Source: CAZAKZ01 sp964485695
Lineage (GTDB): Bacteria > Planctomycetota > JAFGQW01
Direction: 5' to 3'
DNA length: 43,291 nt
Assembly: GCA_964485695.1 (NCBI GenBank)
Contig: CAZAKZ010000036.1
Location: forward strand, 1-43,291
Below are positions 17,364-23,560 of this stretch, one piece after another. The notes under the pieces were generated by a model that had not been told where the DNA came from, searched no databases, and was given only the letters and a program-made list of their open reading frames with translations. How positions within the stretch are numbered: position 1 is the first letter of the stretch; each line of letters begins with the position of its first letter. Position numbers and translations under genes: made by a program.

Positions 17364-17392
17364 ATTATATAAGAACTTTACAGAGATGACCA
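17364..17392 (-). promoter_or_regulatory. Putative sigma70-type promoter of the minus-strand propeller gene
   Basis: Minus-strand TGGTCA (17387-17392), a 17-base spacer, then a perfect TATAAT (17364-17369). It lies about 100 bases upstream of the ATG at 17261 and is in the right orientation. The -35 matches the consensus at four of six positions. Confidence 0.45.
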
Positions 17393-17506
17393 CAGATTGG
17401 ACGAACGTATTTTTCAGGTTGTGCCCCGGGCCGTGAAGGAAGCGAGGCGTATCGATTCCTCATGCAGGGGGGCCGGAGGTGGCGGGAGGCTTCGATGACC
17501 GGCGTA

Positions 17507-17863
17507 CTACGGCCTGCCGAGGTCCATTAACTGGGCTTCCTCGAATCCGAAGACTTTTCGCTTGCCCTTGATGATGATAGGGCGCCGGATGAGATTCGGG
17601 TCTTCCATCATCAGCCGGATCGCCTCGGATTTGGTGGGAGGAGAGGTGCTCATTCTCCGCTGTCTGAAGAGGATGGAGGACGGATTCAGAAATTCGCGGA
17701 CGTCCGTGGAGCCGATCAGGTCCGTGAGCTCATTTCGATTCAGAGGATCTCTGATCAGGTCTCTGACATCGAGATTCAGGCCCAATCCTTCGAGAACGAC
17801 CTTGGCCTTGCGACAATATCCACAAGTCGATTTCTGGTAAAACCTGACCCTCCTGCCGGCCAT
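17507..17863 (-). CDS. ArsC/Spx-family thioredoxin-fold protein
   Basis: The 118 residues match the arsenate reductase/Spx/YffB family in length and order: RVRFYQKSTCGYCRKAK with Cys14 and Cys17 at the start of the first helix, a variable middle, and MMEDPNLIRRPIIIKGKRKVFGF (split here: MMEDPNLIRRP, then IIIKGKRKVFGF) with Arg93/Arg94 in the position of the conserved basic residue. A CxxC like this is seen in Spx-type and glutaredoxin-like members. Whether it reduces arsenate, acts as a thiol-disulfide protein or regulates RNA polymerase cannot be decided; no ars genes are near. The ATG at 17863 is preceded by AGGGGGGAT, a good ribosome-binding site. Confidence 0.85.
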   Translation of the reverse strand: MAGRRVRFYQKSTCGYCRKAKVVLEGLGLNLDVRDLIRDPLNRNELTDLIGSTDVREFLNPSSILFRQRRMSTSPPTKSEAIRLMMEDPNLIRRPIIIKGKRKVFGFEEAQLMDLGRP

Positions 17864-18559
17864 GGAAATCCCCCCCTGTTCCGGTACGGCCCGCTGCGGG
17901 CCTGATCATGCCTCGTCCTGTCAAGATGCGCGGTTCCTTCCGGAAACCGAGCGTGTTTGAAAAATACTACTGGATCTTGTCGGCCGACAGAGCGGATTTC
18001 CTGAAGGCGTTCGTTGATTGCATTCGTGTCCTTTTCACGCAGGATTCGAACCCTTTCCGCTCGGTGTTTCATGAATAATCCGAGCTAGGTTTCATAAAGG
18101 GATCCTGGCAACCGAAGAGCAGAGGACCCGATTCCTGCCTGAGCCCCACAATGTATGCCTCCGGTATTCCCTCCGGATTTTGAATCATATTGCACGCAAC
18201 AGGCGATTCGATTGCAACTCGAACTGGAATCGGTAGCTAGGGCACTTCGAAAAAACAGATTCGATACGAACACGGAAATCACGCTGTCAAGCCCAAAAGC
18301 CCCTCAATTTCCTGGCGTTCCAATCCGATACCTCGGGGGTAACGTTGGTTCGGACTTTTCAGTCGGTGTTTCTGTGTCCATACCGGGCATCCGGTGACAG
18401 CGACATCGATGTGCCGAATCCCAAGAAAAAGCAACATGAAATTCTGGCGACCGATGTGCGGCTCAAGTGCAAAGGGTAATTGGCCTCAGAACGTCGTAGG
18501 CGTTCACCGTACTCCGGTTCGGATGTTTGGGTCCATGGCCCGAGAAAGGAGTCTTTTTG
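17864..18559. other. Gene-free gap before the second propeller gene
   Basis: About 700 bases with no supported gene. It contains the imperfect palindrome at 18059-18085 related to the one at 2654-2679. Upstream signals of the plus-strand propeller gene should lie in its right half, but no clear promoter is seen. Small frames here do not resemble known families. Confidence 0.5.
18059..18085. repeat. Imperfect palindrome related to 2654-2679
   Basis: GCTCGG at one end and CCGAGC at the other surround TTCATGAATAAT. The segment TTCATGAATAATCCG (18068-18082) is identical to the core and right half of the 26-bp palindrome at 2654-2679. It lies in a gene-free gap. Confidence 0.6.
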
Positions 18560-20050
18560 ATGAAGAAGGTGGCATTTGTCCTCGCGCTTGTGGGGATCCT
18601 GGGTAGCTTTGCCGCAGCTCAACCCCAGGTTAACCAGATGAACAATTTCGTCTGGGTAGCCAGTCAGGGTTCTGGCAATTTGGTTGCCTATGAGACCTCT
18701 GGGGCGCAAACAACCATCAGCATGTCCGTTCCCAATAATCCCACAGGGATTGCTGTCAGCTCGGACGGCCATGTCTACGTCACGCAGAGCGGAAAGAACT
18801 CGGTCTTCCATTCCAATGCGGATGGTAGTGTCGTAGCAACCTATGCGGTGGGAACGAATCCCAGCGCGATCACGTTTGACTCTGACGGATACCTGTGGGT
18901 GATGGACGGCGGAGCCCCGAGCTTCTACAAGATGTCTGCGACCGGCACTGTGATGTTGACCGTCACGCCCAGTGCATCTACCCTCTACTTCCAGGGTGGT
19001 ATTGCAGCCAGCCGGTTCAACCAGGTGTGGGCCGCCAATACCAATGACAGCAAGGTCTACGTCTACGACTTCGTTGGAGTGGCGTATACGTTCAGCCCCA
19101 TATCCGTCAGCACGCTGTATTCCAATCCAATCGGCGTTGCCGTGGATCGCCAGGGGCATTGCTGGGTCGCGTATCAGAACGGTGGAGGGATCTTCAAGTT
19201 TGACCGGAACAGCGGGACCATCCTCGCTTCCATCCTAACGGGCAATCCCTCTCCGGTCAGCATTGCCGTGAACAACTTCAACGAGGTCTACGTCACGAAC
19301 GCCAATGCTGGAACCGGTACGCTGAACTATTACAGCCAGAACGGCGTGCTCATCCAGTCCGTCACGGTCGGAGAGGCCCTTTCCGGAATCAGTCTGGACG
19401 GCAACGCGGACGTCTGGGTCACTGGAATCCAGAACAACCGGGTCTACAAGTACGACCGCTGGAGTCTGAACAGGCTCGGATACTTCACCACCAATTCCAA
19501 TCCCCTGAACCTCGGAGACTTCACCGGGTACACCCAGGCGAACATCTTCAATCAGGGCAGTACGAACGACCTCGACGGTGATACCTATGACAACGCCACC
19601 GAGGTGGATGCGGGCACCAATCCCTTCGATCAGTACAGCACGCCTCTCAATCCGCGTCCTGTGCAATCGGGGCTCCCCACCGTCGGTTCGACATTCTGGA
19701 CCGCTTTCCGTTACTACGATGACGCGACGCTTGGATTTGCCGCAGCCGCTTCTCTGAACGCCACGGCCAATCCGAACAACTATATCCAGGTGCCGAACAC
19801 CTCTCTCAGCATTCCGCTGGAGAACGATGGACTCTATTGGTTCTCGTTCAGGAACTTCTGGGTCTTCCGGGATTACGGAGGATTTCTCGACGCCAACGGC
19901 GATGCATACGGGCGGATTCACATCCCGTCCATTTACACCCCCGCAGTGGGTGTCACCTTCTACATCGCCTTCATCACCCTTGACAGTAACAAGGGGAGCA
20001 TGCCGATCACGACGATTTCCAACAATCTTTCGATCACCGTCATGCCGTAG
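18560..20050 (+). CDS. Secreted beta-propeller protein with calcium-binding TSP3-like motif
   Basis: The start is the ATG at 18560, nine bases after AAAGGAGT; an upstream frame to 18527 lacks such a site. The 496 residues begin with a signal peptide (KKVAFVLALVGILGSFAAAQ, cleaved near 20). Residues 25-310 form YncE/NHL-like propeller repeats (NPTGIAVSSDGHVYVTQSG, NPSAITFDSDGYLWVMDGG and similar). A linker carries DLDGDTYDNATEVDAGTNPF, the Asp-rich calcium-binding pattern of thrombospondin type 3 repeats. The last 130 residues form the domain shared with the proteins at 10985 and 15864 (GGFLDANGDAYGRIHIPSIY and ISNNLSITV). A T-rich terminator follows. A calcium-stabilised surface or matrix protein is the likely role. 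Confidence 0.83.
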   Translation: MKKVAFVLALVGILGSFAAAQPQVNQMNNFVWVASQGSGNLVAYETSGAQTTISMSVPNNPTGIAVSSDGHVYVTQSGKNSVFHSNADGSVVATYAVGTNPSAITFDSDGYLWVMDGGAPSFYKMSATGTVMLTVTPSASTLYFQGGIAASRFNQVWAANTNDSKVYVYDFVGVAYTFSPISVSTLYSNPIGVAVDRQGHCWVAYQNGGGIFKFDRNSGTILASILTGNPSPVSIAVNNFNEVYVTNANAGTGTLNYYSQNGVLIQSVTVGEALSGISLDGNADVWVTGIQNNRVYKYDRWSLNRLGYFTTNSNPLNLGDFTGYTQANIFNQGSTNDLDGDTYDNATEVDAGTNPFDQYSTPLNPRPVQSGLPTVGSTFWTAFRYYDDATLGFAAAASLNATANPNNYIQVPNTSLSIPLENDGLYWFSFRNFWVFRDYGGFLDANGDAYGRIHIPSIYTPAVGVTFYIAFITLDSNKGSMPITTISNNLSITVMP

Positions 20051-20069
20051 CTGACCGAGAATGGTGAAC

Positions 20070-20111
20070 GAGGTCCTCGCTTCTGGGGGGAGGCGAGGGC
20101 CTCTTTTTTTT
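20070..20111 (+). terminator. Intrinsic terminator after the second propeller gene
   Basis: An 11-bp stem (GAGGTCCTCGC with GCGAGGGCCTC, one T-G wobble) closes a 12-base loop and is followed by eight T residues (20104-20111). It starts 20 bases past the stop codon. Confidence 0.92.
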
Positions 20112-20165
20112 CAGGACTTCAGAAAAGGACAGGGCTGTAGGAATACAGGCGTCCGGAAGGCCTAG

Positions 20166-20188
20166 CAGCCTGTGGATAAACAGGAACT
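20166..20188 (-). repeat. DnaA-box repeat, copy 3
   Basis: Minus-strand TTTATCCACAGGCTGC, identical to the core. Its upstream flank (AGTTCCTG) differs from the CGCGAGAG of other copies. It is between convergent genes. Confidence 0.75.
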
Positions 20189-20305
20189 CGGAAAAGATGC
20201 AAACCCGAGCGACCATCCGTCGTATTGACAGCATCATTCGGGCTTCGGACTTCCTGGCACCCTTCTTTTCCCTTCTTCGAAACCCACTTGTCTGCCGGGG
20301 CCCGA

Positions 20306-20373
20306 CCGCCAGGCGTCTCCAGACGCCAGGCGGCTCAGGCTGCAACGGACCGCAAGCCGTTGCAGCCTGTTTT
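20306..20373 (+). ncRNA. Tandem strong hairpins ending in a T-tract: second terminator or small RNA end
   Basis: The first hairpin is CCGCCAGGCGTCT (20306-20318) paired with AGACGCCAGGCGG (20321-20333), 13 positions with a single A-A mismatch and a 2-base turn. Three bases later AGGCTGCAACGG (20337-20348) pairs perfectly with CCGTTGCAGCCT (20357-20368), then GTTTTGTT. The second has the form of an intrinsic terminator on the plus strand, but the gene upstream already has one at 20070. It may be a backup terminator or the 3' end of an unannotated small RNA starting between about 20110 and 20300. Confidence 0.4.
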
Positions 20374-20388
20374 GTTCATGGAAGTGCG

Positions 20389-20416
20389 AAAAAAAGGCGA
20401 CTATTCAAGTCGCCTT
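20389..20416 (-). terminator. Intrinsic terminator of tRNA-Leu
   Basis: Read on the minus strand, AAGGCGACT, a TGAAT loop and AGTCGCCTT are followed by five more T residues. It lies about 20 bases downstream of the tRNA 3' end. Confidence 0.93.
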
Positions 20417-20434
20417 CCTGATCTGGGGTGGGTG

Positions 20435-20523
<89 letters not shown>

Positions 20524-20631
20524 GTGGTTTCCAGAGAAGGTCTTTTTATATACTCCATCCCCGCCTTTTGGCAAGTGAATTGAGTCCGGCGGGCGGGCAA
20601 ATCGACATCTACGGGGCCTTCAGGAAGGGCA

Positions 20632-21762
20632 TCACTCCCCGGCCAGCCGGTTGAGAATTTCGATTCCCTGCTCGAGGCGGTCGTCCTCGGCCGCGAAGCT
20701 GACCCGGAAATGGGTGTTGCGTTGACTGAAGGCGCTTCCGGGAACGATGAGGAGGTTCTCCTCGAGGGCGCGTTCGACAAAAGCAATATCCGAATCAAAC
20801 CTCTCCGGCACCCTGGGAAAGACGTAAAAAGAGCCGCCCGGGGAGGTCAATTCGAAGTGGTCCTTGAGGCCCTCAACGATCAGGTTCCGCTTCGCCTCGT
20901 AGGCCCGGCGCATGGGCTCCATATCCAGATCCAGGGCTTTCAGGCATGCATGCTGTGCGATGCTGGGTGAGCAAACGAAGGTGAACTGCTGGAGGGTCTT
21001 CATCTTTTCCAGGAGTTCAGATGGCCCGGCCGCATATCCCAGCCGCCATCCGGGCATTCCGTAGGTCTTGCTGAACCCGCTGATCAGCAGCGTCTTCTCG
21101 TATCTGGGGGCAATGCTCGTGAAGGGCTCGTCATAGACGAACATGTCGTAGATCTCGTCGCTGATCACGACCAGATCGTGCTCTTCGGCCAGCCGGGCCA
21201 GTGCGTCCAGTTCTTCTCCTGAATGAACGACTCCGGTGGGATTCGAGGGGCTGTTGAGAATGATGGCCTTGGTCCGCTCCGTGATCAGCTTCTGCATGGC
21301 CTCCACGTTGAGACTGAAGTCAGGATAGGTGTCGTAATACACGATTCGACTGCCGCATAGTTCGGCCAGCACCTTGTACATGATAAAATACGGATCGGGT
21401 ATCAACACCTCGTCCCCTGGATTGATGAGGCACTGGAAACCGAGAACCAGACCTCCGGATACCCCACTGGTGACGAGGGTGCTTTCCGGAGAATAGCCGT
21501 GCCCCCTCTCGATGCGTTTGCGGATGCCTTCATTGAGAGGAGAAATACCCTGGGTGATGGTGTAACGATTCCGCCCCTCGCGAATCGCGAGTATCGCAGC
21601 CTCTTTCACCTCTTGAGGTACGTCGAAGTGTGCCTGGCCGATGCTGAGGTCGATGGGGTTTTCAAGCTTCGCGCCCAGTTCGAATATGCGTCGGATTCCG
21701 GAACTGGAGATGTTCTTCATCCGGTCTGCGAAGTGGGCACCCATCGAGATTCGTTCAGCCAC
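20632..21762 (-). CDS. Class I/II aminotransferase, aspartate aminotransferase-like
   Basis: The 376 residues are a fold-type I PLP enzyme of normal length. Visible landmarks are YTITQGI (67-73), the cofactor-contact motif NSPSNPTG (170-177), SDEIYD with Asp202 and Tyr205, the Schiff-base lysine Lys232 in SGFSKTYGMPGWRLGY (228-243), and a carboxylate-binding Arg in FRVSFA near the end. It swaps an amino group between an amino acid and a 2-oxo acid. The exact substrate is open, as aspartate, aromatic and alanine aminotransferases all share these motifs. The start is a GTG at 21762 preceded by GAGGAG at ideal spacing. It may be the last gene of a transcript with the two genes upstream (22856 to 21869). 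Confidence 0.92.
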   Translation of the reverse strand: MAERISMGAHFADRMKNISSSGIRRIFELGAKLENPIDLSIGQAHFDVPQEVKEAAILAIREGRNRYTITQGISPLNEGIRKRIERGHGYSPESTLVTSGVSGGLVLGFQCLINPGDEVLIPDPYFIMYKVLAELCGSRIVYYDTYPDFSLNVEAMQKLITERTKAIILNSPSNPTGVVHSGEELDALARLAEEHDLVVISDEIYDMFVYDEPFTSIAPRYEKTLLISGFSKTYGMPGWRLGYAAGPSELLEKMKTLQQFTFVCSPSIAQHACLKALDLDMEPMRRAYEAKRNLIVEGLKDHFELTSPGGSFYVFPRVPERFDSDIAFVERALEENLLIVPGSAFSQRNTHFRVSFAAEDDRLEQGIEILNRLAGE

Positions 21763-21868
21763 GGTTCACTCCTCGTTCATGGATCAGGAATCGGGATTCG
21801 AGGCGAATAGAGGACCGGATCGGCCCGGGAAGGTCGACGAAGAAGGGAGGCTATCTGACAACTTCGAG

Positions 21869-22141
21869 CTACTTCGAGGCTTCCTTGCCTCCAGAAGCCT
21901 TCTGGGTCTCTTCAGCTTTGGAATCTTCCGGACTTGCCGCCGTCTCGACCGATTCCTCTTCCTTCTTCTTCTTGCTCTTCTTGACCTTGAAGGAGGTTCT
22001 GGTCATGGGAAGGCCGAATACGCTGTCCCCTTCGGACCAGCGTCCGCTATCCGTCAGGACCTTGATCCGTTCGATCCTCTTCAGGACGTTTCGACTACGT
22101 CCCAGTTTGTTCCTTATGATCAGGCTTTTGTGCGTGGACAT
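21869..22141 (-). CDS. PVC-type small basic protein
   Basis: The ATG at 22141, behind AGAGAAG, gives 90 residues starting STHKSLIIRNKLGRSRNVL. The first 60 residues (KSL...K..L.RSRNVLKRIERI..L...GRW.EGDSVFGLP) match, from memory, the small basic protein family (TIGR04137) described in Planctomycetota, Verrucomicrobiota and Chlamydiota. The remainder is a Lys run (VKKSKKKKEEE) followed by an acidic, Ala/Ser-rich tail, which is longer than I recall for the family. The strongly basic core suggests RNA or ribosome binding, though function is unproven. It lies 43 bases after the SPOR-like gene and is probably co-transcribed with it. It is the best taxonomic marker in the window. Confidence 0.82.
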   Translation of the reverse strand: MSTHKSLIIRNKLGRSRNVLKRIERIKVLTDSGRWSEGDSVFGLPMTRTSFKVKKSKKKKEEESVETAASPEDSKAEETQKASGGKEASK

Positions 22142-22184
22142 TTTTCTTCTCTGGGTAGGTTCCCTGATTTCTTTCACGATCAGC

Positions 22185-22856
22185 TCAATGAGCTTTTTTT
22201 ACAGGTTCTTTCTTCACGAAGTTTATCTTCACGGGCTTCACGGAGATGATCCCTTTTTTCACGCCCGCCTTTTTCCGTATTGATGGCATCTTTTGCCTCA
22301 GTTCCTCGGCCGCTTTCTCACAGGCTTCCTTTTCGTTGTAGTCGAAAATGGCGGCCACTGTATGGACCTTCTTGAACTCTGGAAGAACGAGCATCGTGGC
22401 TTCTGTATACCCTTCTTCGACCAGCAGGTTCTTCAGCTTCCATGCAGTCCACATGTCCTTTTCGTCCATGAAACGGGTGACCTGGACAGCCCAGTAGAGG
22501 TCCCGTTTCACCGACAGGGGGACTTCCTCCCTGGCTCCCATCTGCTTGCCGACCATGAAGGAGCAAACACCGACCACGACGAAAGATCCGAGGATGAACA
22601 GCAGGACATTGAACGAGACCGGGATCTTCCTGCCTCCGAATCCGCTCTTGTCGGCCCTGGCCTTCGGTCCCCGAGGCCCCGGGTGGCCTTTTCGAGCCGG
22701 AGCAGCTCGCACGGTTGCGGTTGCTGTTTCTTCCTGTGTGGCTTCCTGGGTAGCTTCCTGGGTTGTTTCCTGGGTTGTTTTCTTTCCCGGCTCCTCTCCG
22801 GTCTCTTCCAGTTCATCTTTCAGGAGCTCGAAAAGCTCCTTGGACCGTTTGGCCAT
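22185..22856 (-). CDS. Single-pass membrane protein with SPOR-like domain
   Basis: I start at the ATG at 22856, directly behind GGGGAGGATTCA; the longer frame to 23048 has no such site. The 223 residues have a charged cytoplasmic N-terminus, a Thr-Gln-Glu repeat (TTQETTQEATQEATQE, 27-42, encoded by a 12-base tandem repeat), a Pro/Gly/Arg-rich stretch, one transmembrane helix (about 80-103, FNVLLFILGSFVVVGVCSFM) and an outer part of about 115 residues. The outer part opens with WAVQVTRFMDEKDMWTAWKLKNLL, here described in pieces (WAVQVTRF, AWKLKNLLVEEGY), which resembles SPOR domains that bind denuded peptidoglycan. A cell-envelope or division role is possible but not shown. The gene leads the pair with the small basic protein. 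Confidence 0.68.
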   Translation of the reverse strand: MAKRSKELFELLKDELEETGEEPGKKTTQETTQEATQEATQEETATATVRAAPARKGHPGPRGPKARADKSGFGGRKIPVSFNVLLFILGSFVVVGVCSFMVGKQMGAREEVPLSVKRDLYWAVQVTRFMDEKDMWTAWKLKNLLVEEGYTEATMLVLPEFKKVHTVAAIFDYNEKEACEKAAEELRQKMPSIRKKAGVKKGIISVKPVKINFVKKEPVKKAH

Positions 22857-23269
22857 TGAATCCTCCCCGATTTGCCCAGGTGGTATGGAATCGGCCGGCA
22901 AGCGCCCGTCCGGATTCGGGCGCTCCCATGATTCCTCTCCGATTCCCCTCCATGATCGGTCCCAGGTCACTGATACTGCAGCGGATGGATCGATCTGAAT
23001 CCCGTGGGAGAATCGGCAACTGTACCACACCGGTTCAGGTCCAGTCAACGTCGAACCTTCCTGGACCCCAAAGGGATAGGCTGAATTCCAGAGATGAACA
23101 AGGGCGTGTGGGGCCCGGATCCTGGAGCAAGAAACGGGACGTGCCGCCCCGGGGATTCCCCGGCACGTAATTCATGACTCGATAGTGTTTTTTGAGCGCA
23201 TCTCAGGCAACACGCGAGAAATGTCTTTACGCACACGGGCGTGTTCCTCTATGAAGGGCCGAGGTCTTG

Positions 23270-23431
23270 CAGCCTGTGGATAAACTCTCGCGGACCCGAA
23301 TCGGTCTTTTTCGCCCAGGTCCGCCCATGTCGGATTCATCGATACTTTCCATTGTATCGACTCATCCGCCGAGGACGAACCTGGGCGAAAAATCCTCGAA
23401 TCTGGCCTCGCGCCAGTATATCCACAGGCTG
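23270..23431. repeat. Imperfect 162-bp palindrome bounded by two DnaA-box repeats (copies 4 and 5)
   Basis: Copy 4 (23270-23292, minus) and copy 5 (23409-23431, plus) face outwards, each ending in the CAGCCTGTGGATA or TATCCACAGGCTG core. Moving inwards the two arms stay similar: CTCTCGCG against the complement of CGCGCCAG, then TTTTTCGCCCAGGT (23306-23319) against ACCTGGGCGAAAAA, then TCGGATTCATCGATAC against GTATCGACTCATCCG, with TTTCCATT (23347-23354) at the centre. Arms are about 77 bases long. It could fold into one long hairpin in RNA or single-stranded DNA, or be two copies of an 80-base repeat in opposite orientation. It lies 130 bases upstream of the YfhO-type gene. Confidence 0.85.
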
Positions 23432-23450
23432 CCAGCAGCCGGTGGATAAT
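23409..23450. repeat. Copy 5 of the repeat with adjacent inverted half-copy
   Basis: TATCCACAGGCTG is followed after four bases (CCAG) by CAGCCGGTGGATAA. ATCCACAGGCTG and CAGCCGGTGGAT pair over 12 positions with one mismatch, giving a tight second hairpin that would compete with the larger palindrome. Confidence 0.75.
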
Positions 23451-23560
23451 GAGGAGTCGGATCCGGAGTTCGAGGAGGATCGAATCGTGGTGCAAGCCCG
23501 GGGCGTGTTCGATGGATTTCCGGTTCACCTCGTGGGGGGGCGGGGGAGAGGCGCTTCCTG

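Larger units (their letters stand above)
20051..20434. other. Convergent gap with terminators and tandem hairpins
   Basis: No protein gene. From left to right it holds the propeller terminator (20070-20111), a DnaA-box repeat (20166-20188), two strong tandem hairpins (20306-20373) and the tRNA terminator (20389-20416). Confidence 0.6.
22857..23560. other. Long gap with the paired DnaA-box palindrome
   Basis: About 700 bases between divergent genes. A GC-rich hairpin (CGTGCCG...CGGCACG) lies at 23138-23167. The main feature is the 162-bp inverted repeat at 23270-23431 with two DnaA-box repeats, followed by a further inverted half-copy at 23436-23450. No protein gene is supported. Confidence 0.6.
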
